Made by a program: the position numbers and the translations under genes
In this document: positions 1-9,179 of the stretch, one piece after another
Layout of the letters: each line of letters starts with the position of its first letter
How positions within the stretch are numbered: the stretch's first letter is position 1
Notes under the pieces: model-generated
Databases searched by the model: none
What the model saw: only the letters and a program-made list of their open reading frames with translations
What the model was told of the DNA's origin: nothing
Assembly: GCF_018128285.1 (NCBI RefSeq)
Contig: NZ_CP072380.1
Coordinates: 1,674,001-1,738,000 of the forward strand
Direction of reading: 5' to 3'
From: Atopobium sp. oral taxon 416
GTDB lineage: Bacteria > Actinomycetota > Coriobacteriia > Coriobacteriales > Atopobiaceae
Length of the DNA: 64,000 nucleotides

Positions 1-1169
1 ACCCAGTCCATGTTGTAGCAACCATTGTCGGTGTACTCGGTTGCCTTGGTCAGGAACTTGTTGGTGCCCTCAGGAGCATCAGTGTACGGTAGCGCGCCGA
101 GTGCATCAACCATCTTCTGGCCGGCGTCAGGATCGGTGACCATCCAGAGCCAGAAGTCCATGGTGGCCTTTTTGTCCTCATCGGAAGCGTTATCGCTGAT
201 TGCGAGGCGGTTCTCAGTGCCACAGTTCAGGCCGGCTTTGTCTTCACCTTCGACACCGCCGTAGTACGGAATGACCGTTGCGTTCGGCTGTGCCGCGATG
301 ATGTCCTTATAGTCGAAGGAGCCGGAGAAGATGAAGGCAGCTTTGCCGTCAAGGAACTCGTTCTTAGGATCGTGTCCGCCCGTGGAGAGCGTAGACGGAT
401 CCTCAGCTGCATTGTTGATAGCAAGGTCAAAGAGGTTCTTGTAGTTCGGCAGATAGGTGCCTTTGATCGTGGCAGGGCACTCTTTCCAGCCACCGTCGTC
501 TCTGGACTCATAGAACAGCGGGAAGTTGGCAAGGTGGCCGGTGACACGCCAAGAAGCGGAGCTGTCAAGGTCGGTTGCAACGAAGGCATCAAAGCCAAGT
601 TCGCTCGCCCTGCTGTGGATGTCCTCTACGACCGTCTTCAGGGAGTCAAAGTCCTTGATGTCGTCCATGTTGTGGCCAGCCCGCTTGATGAGGTCAGCAT
701 TTACAACGATGCCGTAGTCCTCGTAGCACAGACCTGCACAGACCATCTTTCCATCATCGTCGTAGTAGGTGTAGTCCTGCGTGGAGAGTGCATTGTCAAT
801 CTCAGTGCCCTTAAGATCCATAGCATAGGGGCTCCACTCTTTGACGCCAGCCATGGTACCGATGTTGAAGAGAGTTGGTGCCTCGGACTTATCCATCTCG
901 GAGGTCAAGGTCTGCTCATAGGTGCCGGATGCTGCGGTCTGAACCTTAACCTTGACATCAGGGTACTTGTCCATGTAATCCCGGGCGAGCTGCTGTGCGG
1001 TGTCATCGAGCTCAGGCTTGAAGTTCAGCCAATAAACGCTGCCGGAACGATTCTTGTCAGGCTGCTGATTGTTGCTCGAAGAGCCGCCACCTCCGCAGCC
1101 GGCCAAACCTAGGCCAAGTGCTGAGACTGCACCCAATTTTAGGAAGTTCTTTCTTGAAATGTTACTCAT
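1..1169 (-). CDS. ABC transporter substrate-binding lipoprotein (sugar type), partial
   Basis: Extracellular solute-binding protein of the CUT1/MalE-like class, expected to be lipid-anchored outside the membrane and to deliver a carbohydrate to an ABC permease. I read the frame by hand because it has no stop in the window: the C-terminus runs off the left edge, so 389 codons are visible. The N-terminus is a lipoprotein signal peptide: SRKNF, a hydrophobic stretch, then lipobox LAGC with Cys25, followed by a Gly/Ser linker. Later text such as VYWLNFKPE, MDFWLWMVTDP and FDYKDIIAA is typical of this family. The ATG at 1169 has a GGGAGG ribosome site about nine bases upstream. It is divergent from the GntR regulator at 1538, which suggests local control by that regulator, possibly of trehalose or a related disaccharide. 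The substrate is not shown by the sequence. Confidence 0.85.
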   Translation of the reverse strand, partial: MSNISRKNFLKLGAVSALGLGLAGCGGGGSSSNNQQPDKNRSGSVYWLNFKPELDDTAQQLARDYMDKYPDVKVKVQTAASGTYEQTLTSEMDKSEAPTLFNIGTMAGVKEWSPYAMDLKGTEIDNALSTQDYTYYDDDGKMVCAGLCYEDYGIVVNADLIKRAGHNMDDIKDFDSLKTVVEDIHSRASELGFDAFVATDLDSSASWRVTGHLANFPLFYESRDDGGWKECPATIKGTYLPNYKNLFDLAINNAAEDPSTLSTGGHDPKNEFLDGKAAFIFSGSFDYKDIIAAQPNATVIPYYGGVEGEDKAGLNCGTENRLAISDNASDEDKKATMDFWLWMVTDPDAGQKMVDALGALPYTDAPEGTNKFLTKATEYTDNGCYNMDW

Positions 1170-1191
1170 CGTCGTCCTCCCACTGCCGTCT

Positions 1192-1217
1192 ATTAGGTGG
1201 CGCTATTACCACCTAAT
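1192..1217. promoter_or_regulatory. 9-bp perfect inverted repeat upstream of the binding-protein gene, candidate operator
   Basis: ATTAGGTGG (1192-1200) and CCACCTAAT (1209-1217) are perfect reverse complements separated by 8 bases. The repeat ends 23 bases upstream of the binding-protein ATG, inside its presumed 5' leader. It is a plausible operator for the divergent GntR-family regulator. A leader hairpin is the alternative. Confidence 0.45.
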
Positions 1218-1537
1218 TTTGTTTGCAGAGACAGCAGACGTGGATCTCTCGCGGGTGCCATCTCAGTTTCTAGCTTAGAAGAATCTACCTTAGAAGAACA
1301 GAAAAGAAGGACTTGTTTAAACAACTTTTCACCGAGCGGTGTCCCTTTTCAGGTGAACGGTAAAAATGTAAGAAAGTAATATACTGGTAATCAGGCTCAG
1401 TTGCTGTATACATTCCTAAAATCGCTCAAGTTTTTGCCAACACGATTCAGAGGGGTTATGGCATATCCGGGGCCTCAGGCACACGGAGCTTTTGTCATAT
1501 CTAGAGTAGCGACGAGCTCTAGCAAAAGAAGGCGATC

Positions 1538-2257
1538 ATGCCAAAAAAGATTTTCGAGAGCATCTACCACGACCTGAAGGACAAAATTCAGCAAGGGACG
1601 TATTCGTATCAGGAACTGCTCCCTACTGAAGGTGAGCTGACAGAAATGTACGATTGCTCTCGAAACACCATACGTCGTGCGATTTCAGAGCTTGCAGATG
1701 ATGGCTATGTACAGCCTATGCATGGCCGAGGCGTACGCGTTATATGGCAAAAGGAAAACCATAGGGCACAAGGATTACTTGAGGGCACTGAATCCTTTCA
1801 AGAGTATGCGAAGAGAAATGGATTCGTCCCAAGCACAGAGGTCATATCCTTTGATGAGATAACGTGCAGCCCAGGCCTCGCACAGCGCTCCGGTTTTGCT
1901 AAAGGCATCAAGCTCATCCGCGTTGTCCGTGTGCGCTCACTGGACGGTATTGCTCGCCAGGTTGATACCGGATATTTTCTCGCTTCCGCTGTGCCGGGCT
2001 TAACCCCTGAATATGCCACAGAGTCTGTCTATGGATACCTTGAGCACAACTTGGGAATGCACATTCTTACGAGCAGACGCCGTATCACCGTGCAGCTTGC
2101 AACGGATCTTGACCGCCAGAACATGGATCTTGGACCCTATAATTGCGTGGCTGTCGTTGAAAGTCAGTCTTATAACTCAAAAGGCGTCATGTTCGAATAC
2201 ACTCAAGTTCATCATCACCCTGATACATTCAGTTTTATCAGTGTGTCAAGAAGATAA
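1538..2257 (+). CDS. GntR-family regulator with UTRA domain (TreR-like)
   Basis: A 239-residue transcription factor. Residues about 1-70 form the winged helix-turn-helix: IYHDLKDKI, then LLPTEGELTEMYDCSRNTIR, then a wing ending HGRGVRVI. Residues about 85-235 match the UTRA effector domain, with VRVRSLDGI and the C-terminal FEYTQVHHHPDTF. The wording of the DNA-binding domain is close to trehalose-operon repressors (TreR), so a phosphorylated disaccharide is a reasonable guess for the effector. It is divergent from the sugar-binding lipoprotein (368 bp between starts), the usual layout for a local repressor. The ATG at 1538 follows AAAAGAAGGCGATC, a weak ribosome site. The ligand is inferred. 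Confidence 0.85.
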   Translation: MPKKIFESIYHDLKDKIQQGTYSYQELLPTEGELTEMYDCSRNTIRRAISELADDGYVQPMHGRGVRVIWQKENHRAQGLLEGTESFQEYAKRNGFVPSTEVISFDEITCSPGLAQRSGFAKGIKLIRVVRVRSLDGIARQVDTGYFLASAVPGLTPEYATESVYGYLEHNLGMHILTSRRRITVQLATDLDRQNMDLGPYNCVAVVESQSYNSKGVMFEYTQVHHHPDTFSFISVSRR

Positions 2258-2402
2258 GGCCTCAAGAACCATCAAGTGAACCTATAGTACGCCCTTAGCT
2301 TTCCATTTGGATCTTGAAGCAAGAGTGCCGATCTACAGCAGTAATCTGGGTGTAAGCGAGAACAACTATGCCCACGTTTTATAGGCACTCATAATAAAAG
2401 AT

Positions 2403-3373
2403 TCTGACAGTTTAGAAGTGTGGTGATAGGAGCATAGGGGCCGGCGTGAGTTGGTATGATTGTCCCGCCAACTTAGATTTGCCCGAGCGTCCATCTGGTC
2501 CTAAGTTTGGCGACGTCCCGACTGGATGGGCGCCTGGGCGGTGCGAGGATGCAAAGGAGAAGATCGGGCTTGAGATCTTCGAGGAGGCTGCAACACGCCA
2601 CAGGTCCGCGCCGTTGTGCCCCTCGTGCGGCGAAAAGTCCTGGATGACGGGAAGAGTACCGCCGGGCACTAGTGCTTCAGATGCCCAAGCTGCACGAAGC
2701 ACTACGCCGCCTTCTTGAGAGCCATATTCGACGACTCAAAGAAGGACCTGCCCACCTTAGTCTTCTTCATCGAGCTGATGTGCTACAACGTGCCTTTAGG
2801 GGGCATCGCAAAGATTTGTGGGCTGAACCACAAGATTGCCTATGAGTGGCGCCAGCGCGTGTTTGCGACCGTGGACGGCTACGGGCAGGCCCGCAAGCGC
2901 GGCCTGTCCAAGCAAAAGCTGTGCATCGCCGTGGCCATCGACGCCTGCAAGTACGCGCTCGCCATCGGGTACGGCAAGCCTTCCCGCGTATCAGGGATAG
3001 CCTGCGCTCTCACATCGCCAAGGGGGTCAACCGTGGTCGGGGACATGAAGAAGTCGCACAGGTCCCTGGTCAGGGTGGTCGAAGGCGTGCACGAGGCCTA
3101 CAGGGCACACGTCAGTGACCCGCAATACCTCGAGTGCATGGCTGTCGTGAACAAGCTCTGCTTTTAGCTCAAACGCTACCTGTGGCACTTCAGCGGCATG
3201 GACCTGAAGAGACTGCAGAGCTACCTGAACAGGTAGGTGTACCTGTTCGGTGTCAACCAGTTGCGCGACAAATGGCCGAGATTGGAAAGGATGGTGCGCC
3301 ATCTGATGATGGAGGATGTGACTTACCGCACGTCAGAGCCTTGCTAGGCACACCACACTTCTAAACTGTTAGA
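2403..3373 (+). mobile_element. IS1595-family element (ISXO2-like), decayed, with 8-bp target duplication
   Basis: Ends carry a perfect 19-bp inverted repeat (2407-2425 and 3351-3369, ACAGTTTAGAAGTGTGGTG), slightly extended by TCTG/TTAGA. The octamer TAAAAGAT flanks both sides (2395-2402 and 3374-3381), the 8-bp duplication expected of IS1595. The transposase is broken. A zinc-ribbon part lies around 2590-2720, and LPTLVFFIELMCYNVPLGGI and YGQARKRGLSKQKL lie in 2715-3167. An internal deletion has fused VFATVDGY directly to GQARKRG, removing the first catalytic-Asp segment that survives in the neighbouring copy (IWIDETYI). A stop follows VVNKLCF, after which LKRYLWHFSGMD continues. Confidence 0.8.
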
Positions 3374-3383
3374 TAAAAGATAA

Positions 3384-4121
3384 TCTGACAGTCAAGTAAA
3401 TGGGGGCCGGTTCAGGCTGTCCTGACAGCCCAGGTGATACAATTCCACATGCCAAATGGAGAATGTGTCCTGGAGCCCTGGACTGCATCGCTAAATCCCT
3501 GCAGATATCTTACCAGAGCGCCTGGGAATGGAGGCACCGGGTGTTTACCACCGTGGGATAGCTACCAGGACCGCATCGTCCTTAAGAGGCGCATCTGGAT
3601 CGACGAGACCTACATCGTGGATACGGACCTCACACATGGATATGGCCAGGCAAGGAAGCGGGGGCTCTCCTCCCAGCAGCTCTGCATAGACATCTTCAAG
3701 AACCCCTATGCCGTGGTCTGCGGACACGGCAAGCCGTCCACGAGAAGGATCAGGGACGCCTTTGGCGGCCACATAGCCAAAGGCGCGCTCGTTGTGCACG
3801 ACCGAGAGCGCGCCCACAGCGGGGTCATACGCGATGCCGGAGCAGTCTCCGAATCATACCCGAGACCCGGAATACCTTGAGAGCATGGAGCTCGTGAACA
3901 ACCTCTGCTCCTGGCTCAAGAGATACCTCTGGCGCTTCATGGGCATGTCCCATGGCCAACATACAAAAGCTACCTCAACTGGTATGTCTATCTGTTCGGT
4001 GTCAACCAGGCAAGCGACAGGTGGCCCGAGACTGCAAGGGTGGTCCGCCATATGATGATGGCCGATGCGAGTTTCCACAGCTCGACATAGGTCTGGCGGC
4101 CCCCATTTACTTGACTGTTAG
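3384..4121 (+). mobile_element. Second IS1595-family copy, internally deleted
   Basis: Perfect 21-bp inverted repeats at 3388-3408 and 4098-4118 (ACAGTCAAGTAAATGGGGGCC on the left). This copy starts inside the flank of the previous one, so the two stand in tandem. Nearly the same AT-rich word (AAAGATAAT) lies at 3377-3385 and just past 4121. The N-terminal third of the transposase is missing. Surviving pieces are IWIDETYIVDTDLTHGYGQA and FGGHIAKGALVVHDRERAHS (3570-3830), then SWLKRYLWRFMGM in another frame (from 3909). It cannot encode an active enzyme. Confidence 0.75.
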
Positions 4122-4149
4122 ATTAAAGATAATGGCTAAGAACTTGCGG

Positions 4150-5045
4150 CACAGTTAGGCTCCATGAACTGTAAGCTGCTTAGACAACTTTGGCTGCAGT
4201 GTGGCCGCGATGCCTGCAAGCGGGATGTACATGAGGCACATCCTGTGGAGGGAATCGGCACCAAGCATCAAAAGAATCCCTGTGGCTGTATCTTTAGCTG
4301 AACGAGTTGAACGAGTCGGTATACGACTTGTATATGGGCCTTCGGAAGGCCGTGGAACGCTCCTTCGACATATGCCTTGATATTCGAGATGCGGGCCCTG
4401 GGGAAGCGAGGCGTCATCGTATGAGCTGTCGTACTTCTTCTAGACGAGCCCGCAGAAGCAATCCAGCCCTGCCGATATCTCGCTTCCAGGCATCGGCACA
4501 GATCTTGGACATATGACAGAGGTGGTCGTGTTCGAACTGTTACCAGGAATCCACGCAGCGCAGGACGCAGCAGCCCTGTCCAGCGCAGTAAGCATAGGCT
4601 GCTGCTTTGTGCCGCATCCCCTCGTGCCTTTTGATCTTGCTTCTATGTAGAAGTCGTCGACTGCTGCGCAATCAGCAGAAAGGACGCTGGAGGCACTTCA
4701 ATCTTGCTATGGCACAGCGGATCCTTACCAGCACGTACCCGGCCGTCTTGTAGCTGTATCCTGCCTGGCGCTGATCCCTGCCTTTCTGGCTGGACATGAA
4801 CCACATCGCGACGAACCACTCCCTCAGGGCAAGATGGGTACCCTCCATCATCGTTCCTGCGCTCACGCTGAGCTGGTGTGAGCAGCTCGTGGGGCCGCAG
4901 ATAAGGCATACGAACCCTTGCGGGAACATCTCCTCGATAAGCCTTTACTCGCAGGACTTACTCGTCTGAGAACCTCTCCAGAAGCTCCATCAAGGTCCCT
5001 TTACTCTCACATTCCTTCATGCTTAAGTGCGCCTGCATGCCCCTT
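4150..5045 (-). mobile_element. Heavily decayed IS1595-family remnant, opposite orientation
   Basis: On the minus strand 4672-5045 retains the N-terminus of an ISXO2-like transposase: LMELLERFSDE, a broken zinc ribbon (FVCLICGP), then SVSAGTMMEGTHLALREWF and FVAMWFMSSQKG. Frameshifts and stops break it repeatedly. Farther along (about 4150-4640) only weak traces are readable, such as VEGAFHGLPKAHIQ, similar to the family's C-terminal region. I see no intact gene between 4119 and 5148. Outer boundaries are uncertain. Confidence 0.6.
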
Positions 5046-5148
5046 AGCCATGTCTTTTCCCGATCTTTTGAATGCATCAACCCTTCACCCATAGTATGCA
5101 GCTCGAAACCGACAGGAAGTGTTGGGCTTATGCTTAAAGTCGTCAGCC

Positions 5149-5434
5149 ATTTCCAGCTATCCCACACAACGATCGCGTTCATTCGCTCCAGGAATGCCTC
5201 TCGCCAGGTCTTCTTCCTCTGACCTTAGGATTTAAGGTCCCCAAAGCTCATCTGGCTGCCCATATCTGCCTTTTGGATATGCTGGAATACGTTGCTGTAA
5301 TTATAACATATCCGCAGGCAGATAGGCATTTATGTGGGTATGGGCACTGCGTGGTTCGAGACATTTTAAGCCGGCGGCATACAGCGTGCGGCCCCAGCGA
5401 CCTCATCGAGCCGAATTAATCATCGTTTCCCTAG
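5149..5434 (-). mobile_element. IS5-family 5' end fragment (copy A) with conserved leader
   Basis: About 285 bp almost identical to the right ends of the copies at 8674-9013 and 52690-52980. It ends with the IS5 terminal repeat ATTAATCATCGTTTCC and CTAG (5431-5434). Read on the minus strand it holds an extended -10 promoter (TGTTATAAT; TATAAT complement at 5300-5305), a perfect 7-bp stem with a 5-base loop (5221-5239), and the first transposase codons (EAFLERMNAIVVWDSW). The rest of this copy is gone. The stretch 5435-5586 holds an ISL3-type end (see 5464) and otherwise nothing I recognise. Confidence 0.75.
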
Positions 5435-5463
5435 CTGACGCTTTGCTGGATCGGCGCTCACAT

Positions 5464-5479
5464 TAACTACCGAAGAGCC
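5464..5479 (-). repeat. ISL3-type terminal repeat fragment
   Basis: The complement reads GGCTCTTCGGTAGTT, matching the outermost bases of the inverted repeats at 13278 and 18786. It is truncated by the IS5 end 30 bp away, so it appears to be the stub of an ISL3-like element. Confidence 0.4.
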
Positions 5480-5586
5480 CTAAAAATTGGACCTAAGAAT
5501 CAAGGTAAGAGGAAACCTCGCCAACTACAATTCAGCAGTCAGCGAGGTAATCTCACAAAGGATCGTGGTTAGAGAGAACTACCTAC

Positions 5587-7089
5587 TTATTTAGTGGCAA
5601 GCTCCTTTACGTCCATCTCATCCTCGATCTCCTCGTCGAGCTCCTTATCCTTCTTCTTTAGCATCTCAGCCTTCTGGTCAACCGGCATCATCGAGATATT
5701 ATCCTCGTAGATCTTCTTTCCGGTTGGATGCTCCTCTTTCCAGATCTTGTCAGCGACAGGAGCCCACTCTTTCGCGTACCTGGAAGTACGAGCGCAGAGG
5801 TAGTCAACATTCTCAGGTGTGACATACTCAGTGGACTCTGCATGAGCCTCGTGAACCATTTCAGGTAAGATCTCAGGATTTTCAAGCATCGGGCACGGAC
5901 GGAGCATGTTATCATTCCACGGCCAGTGAGCACGGTAAGCTTGGAACATAGGCTGCTGCAGGCACTCGATCAGGGGTTTGTCATGGATGTTGGCGTTTGC
6001 ATAGTGGATGAAGACGCATGGCTCGACATCGCCACGAGCGGTGATGTGGCAGAAGACACGGCCACCAGCGATGCACCCACCGACAAACTCGCCATCATTC
6101 TGGAAGTCCATCGTCATGATCGGCTTACCACCCTCATAGTCACGGACCTTACGGATGCGCTTGATCATGTACTGACGCTGCTCAACGGTTGGCATCAGGT
6201 CAGCGTTTGCGCCTTCACCGACGGGCATATAGTGGAAGTACCAAGCCCACAGAGCGCCCTTCTTGATAATCAGATCGTAGTACTCATCAGAGGTGACGGA
6301 CTCGACATTGTTGCGGGTATAGGCAGTTGAGGTGCCAAATGCGAGGCCATTATCACGCATAAGGTCCATAGCAGCCATAACCTTATCGAAGCAGCCCTCG
6401 CCACGACGGCCATCGTTTGCGTCCTTAAAGCCCTCAAGGGAGATGGAGAACACGATGTTGCCGAGTCGCTTGCAGTCGTCGCAGACCTTCTGGTTGACCA
6501 AGGTGCCGTTGGTAAAGAGGCTGAAGAGACAGTCATTGTGCTTCTCAGCCAGCATTGCAATGTCCTTCCAACGAACCATCGGCTCACCGCCGGTCATCAT
6601 GAAGGAGTGGCAACCGAGATTCTTTGCCTGGCTGACGATACTGTCCATATCGTCGAAGCTCAGATTCAGGGACTTGGAGTAGTCGGCGGCCCAGCAACCG
6701 ATGCAGTGCATGTTGCATGCGCTCGTCGGGTCGAAGATGATGATCCAAGGCACGTTGCACTGATACCTCTCAGCGGACTGAGTAGTCTCACGAAGGCCAC
6801 GAAATGCTGCCTCATAGGCACCGTTCAAGGTCGCAGTCTTCAGAATATTGGGGTCAACTCTGTTGACGAGGTTGAGCAGGAAGGTCTCCCACTTGGAGCC
6901 AGGGTAAAATGCATTACGGAGTGACAGAGCCATGTCAGGTGCGGTGTCAGAAAGAAGCTTCACACCCATATCAAGGAACTTCTCGAGTGCCTCCTCAGGA
7001 TGATCTCCGTTTCTTACACCGTTAATAGCACGATCCAGAGCGAAGCCGAAAGCTTTACGCTCAGCTGCATGGGCAATCTTTGATTGCAT
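5587..7089 (-). CDS. Radical SAM protein with SPASM-like C-terminal cysteines
   Basis: 500 residues, intact. The radical-SAM cluster motif CxxxCxxC is Cys125-Cys129-Cys132 (SACNMHCIGCW), followed by the SAM-binding GGEP at 167-170. Cys339, Cys347, Cys358 and Cys399 (GGCIAGG, VFCHIT, VEPCVF, RPCPM) are arranged as in SPASM/twitch enzymes and should hold auxiliary Fe-S clusters. Residues 1-110 are a helical N-terminal extension. The last 30 residues are a Lys/Glu-rich tail. The enzyme should reductively cleave SAM in the cytoplasm; its substrate is unknown. No candidate peptide precursor or maturation partner lies beside it: both neighbours are IS debris. The ATG at 7089 is preceded by AAGGAGAGG at about 12 bases. 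SPASM enzymes modify peptides or serve as anaerobic enzyme activators, but I cannot choose between these. Confidence 0.85.
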   Translation of the reverse strand: MQSKIAHAAERKAFGFALDRAINGVRNGDHPEEALEKFLDMGVKLLSDTAPDMALSLRNAFYPGSKWETFLLNLVNRVDPNILKTATLNGAYEAAFRGLRETTQSAERYQCNVPWIIIFDPTSACNMHCIGCWAADYSKSLNLSFDDMDSIVSQAKNLGCHSFMMTGGEPMVRWKDIAMLAEKHNDCLFSLFTNGTLVNQKVCDDCKRLGNIVFSISLEGFKDANDGRRGEGCFDKVMAAMDLMRDNGLAFGTSTAYTRNNVESVTSDEYYDLIIKKGALWAWYFHYMPVGEGANADLMPTVEQRQYMIKRIRKVRDYEGGKPIMTMDFQNDGEFVGGCIAGGRVFCHITARGDVEPCVFIHYANANIHDKPLIECLQQPMFQAYRAHWPWNDNMLRPCPMLENPEILPEMVHEAHAESTEYVTPENVDYLCARTSRYAKEWAPVADKIWKEEHPTGKKIYEDNISMMPVDQKAEMLKKKDKELDEEIEDEMDVKELATK

Positions 7090-7262
7090 GTAGTATCGTC
7101 CTCTCCTTATAACTAGACTGGATGCACTTGAACACCATGCATCATCGTTTCCGTTATCGATTGAATACTATAATTGAATCTGGTTCAAAAATCTTGCGAT
7201 TTTCAAAAATTTCTACTCAAATTTAAAAATTTTTCACGTTTCATCACAATTGAAGTCACAGT
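7090..7262 (-). promoter_or_regulatory. AT-rich upstream region of the radical SAM gene
   Basis: Unlike its surroundings, this stretch is strongly AT-rich. On the minus strand it contains the short inverted repeat TTGAA-CCAGA-TTCAA, two direct copies of ATTCAAT bracketing TATAGT, and repeated ATTTTTGAA words. It is the likely promoter and operator region of the radical SAM gene. No -35/-10 pair of good spacing stands out, so the exact promoter is not assigned. Confidence 0.35.
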
Positions 7263-7345
7263 TGATACGATTGTGTCGAGTTTTGTGGTGTAAGAGTAGG
7301 GCCGCGCCAGTCTCGATATCGGCAGCCTCCTGCGTTGGCGTAACT

Positions 7346-8576
7346 TTATACCGCTCTCTCGTACTTATCAATCACCAGCTTCATGATCACCCTCGCTTCG
7401 GAGTGCGCCTCCTCGTCCGCCTCCAGCTCCTTGATGCGCATCTTTGCCCTCTTAAGGAAGAAAACGGGCTCTAGTGACTCCTTCGACATGAACAGCCTTC
7501 TGCACTCCCACTCGGCGTTGAGCTTGCCGATAATGCCGGCGAGCAGCCGCATGATCGACCCCGTCGACGGGAACACCTGTACGGCCCGGCCCCTGCGCTT
7601 GAGCTTGCCGTTCATGCGCTGCATCACGTTGTTGGTGCAGATCTTCAGGCGCTGCTGCCTGGGGAAGGACAGATACGCGAGGGCGGCAAGCTCGGCGTCC
7701 TTGACCACCCTGGCCGCCTGCGGGGCGTCCTCCCTTAGCTCGTTGACGGCGCGGTGGTAGAGGGCGCGCCGTCAGAGGCCCTCCCCGGAGTCGATCCTGG
7801 CGCGCACGTCGCACTTGATGTACGCGAGGCCGCGCTGCCAGGCCGCCTGCGAGTAGACCTCAAAGACCTTGGCGGCGCCGCCCGCCCAGGGCGTCTGAGG
7901 TGACCAGGCGCACGTTGTGCACCCCGCGCTCCTGCAGGAACCCGCGCCAGGAGGCGTAGCTCTTCGAATTCACGCACGTGAACCCCACGAAGTGGCGCTG
8001 ATCGTCGTCGCCGACGCCGATCGCCACGATGAAGGCCTCCCTCCCACGCGCCAGCTCACGTAGGTGGCGTTAAGGAACAGCTAAGCGAAGCGGAGCGGCG
8101 AGCACCCCCTCGCCAGCAACGCGTCCACCTTATCCTCTACCACCGCGCGCAGGCGCAAGAGCTGGTCCTTGGACAGGGAGTCCACCCTCTCGACCTTGCG
8201 CGTGAAGGTGGCGGTGATATACATCTCGGCCAGCGCGCACTCAGTGCGCGATGCAGCGCTTAAAGAGGTCGGTCGGGAAGTACGAGCCGCAGCGTCGCTT
8301 GGGCACCATCAGCGGGAGCGTCCCGACCGCGGTCTTCAGCTTGCGCTCGCGATAGCCACAGCGGGTGGCGCCCTCGGCCCCGCACGCCTCGTTTGCCTGG
8401 ATGGACATGATCTCGTTGAGCACGGCAGCCATGATGGTGCTCATCATGTCGCACAGGCTCGAGGCGCTGTCTAAGAAACCGAGCAGGACCTCCTTCAGCT
8501 GCGGGTCCCCACGCTGTATATACTGTTTAAGCTGACCATCGTCGTTCCCTTGTGTCGTTATCAATGCAACCGACAT
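7346..8576 (-). mobile_element. IS256-family element A, decayed transposase
   Basis: Minus-strand mutator-type transposase in pieces. The N-terminus (from 8576) holds LKQYIQRGDPQLKEVLLGFL, a CGYRERKLKTAVGTLPLMVP region and SYFPTDLF. The middle (8240-7730) is broken by several frameshifts and stops, with NATYVSWRVGGR and LAYIKCDVRARID still visible. The C-terminus (7708-7346) reads AYLSFPRQQRLKICTNNVMQ, then MNGKLKRRGRAVQVFPS and a final Lys/Glu-rich helix. Family transposases are about 400 residues, which fits the span. The 5' end abuts the CTAG of the IS5 mini-element. Clear terminal repeats were not found. Confidence 0.75.
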
Positions 8577-8577
8577 T

Positions 8578-8673
8578 CTAGGGAAACGATGATTAATTCC
8601 CAATGATGTGTCAGAGAGGACCAGCCACGTGGCCTTTCGCGGCCAGCATAGGCATTAATCATCGTTTCCCTAG
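8578..8673. mobile_element. 88-bp IS5-derived mini-element (MITE-like) with CTAG flanks
   Basis: GGAAACGATGATTAAT (8582-8597) and its exact complement (8654-8669) are 16-bp terminal inverted repeats, each bordered by CTAG (8578-8581, 8670-8673). The inner sequence up to the run TTTCGCGGCC matches the transposase-distal end of the full-length IS5 copy at 51634. It is therefore a deletion derivative that keeps both ends and no coding sequence. Confidence 0.65.
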
Positions 8674-9013
8674 GACCGGCAATGGTCTTCTCGTAGCTTC
8701 CCTCTCATACACCACTTTTTTCGACACAGCCCCAGCGATCCCACGGCACGATCGCATCCATCCGCTCCAGAAATGCCTCCCGCCGGGTCTTCTTCCTAAG
8801 ACCTTAGGATTTAAGGTCCTAAAAGCTCATCAGGCTGCTCATATCTGCCTTTTGGATATGCTGGAATACGTTGCTGTAATTATAACATATCCGCAGGCAG
8901 ATAGGCATTTATGTGGATATGGGCACTGCATGGTTCGAGACATTTTGAGCAGGCGGCATGCAGCGTGTGGCTCCAGCGACCTCATCGAGCCGAATTAATC
9001 ATCGTTTCCCTAG
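8674..9013 (-). mobile_element. IS5-family 5' end fragment (copy B)
   Basis: Begins directly at the CTAG of the mini-element and ends at CTAG 9010-9013 after the terminal repeat. It contains the conserved leader shared with copies A and C: TATAAT (complement at 8879-8884), the GACCTTA/TAAGGTC stem at 8800-8818, and the first transposase codons (EAFLERMDAIVPWDRW). The reading frame then ends at the junction with the mini-element. Confidence 0.75.
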
Positions 9014-9103
9014 AACTATGGGATACAGGTGTATCTCAGAGAATAGCCTAACAACTACATTTTCACAGGCTAATGGAGGGTATGGACTGTCCCTCTAACC
9101 GAG

Positions 9104-9121
9104 ATAGGCGTATGCGCCTAT
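9104..9121. terminator. Hairpin downstream of the PHP phosphatase gene
   Basis: ATAGGCG (9104-9110), loop TATG, CGCCTAT (9115-9121): a perfect 7-bp stem 59 bp past the stop codon of the gene ending at 9180. There is no T-run on the minus strand, so termination is only possible, not shown. Confidence 0.3.
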
Positions 9122-9179
9122 TATATAGCGTGTATGCCCAACTATTCGTGCATGAGAAAAACTAACCCGCAATGAGCCC

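Noticed and set aside
372-1112. 246-codon plus-strand frame at the left edge
   Set aside because: It is antisense to the solute-binding protein, which has a lipobox, ribosome site and family motifs. The plus-strand translation has no recognisable features.
7346-7708. 120-codon minus-strand frame as a stand-alone gene
   Set aside because: It is the C-terminal part of a frameshifted IS256 transposase. Upstream parts of the same protein lie in other frames to 8576.
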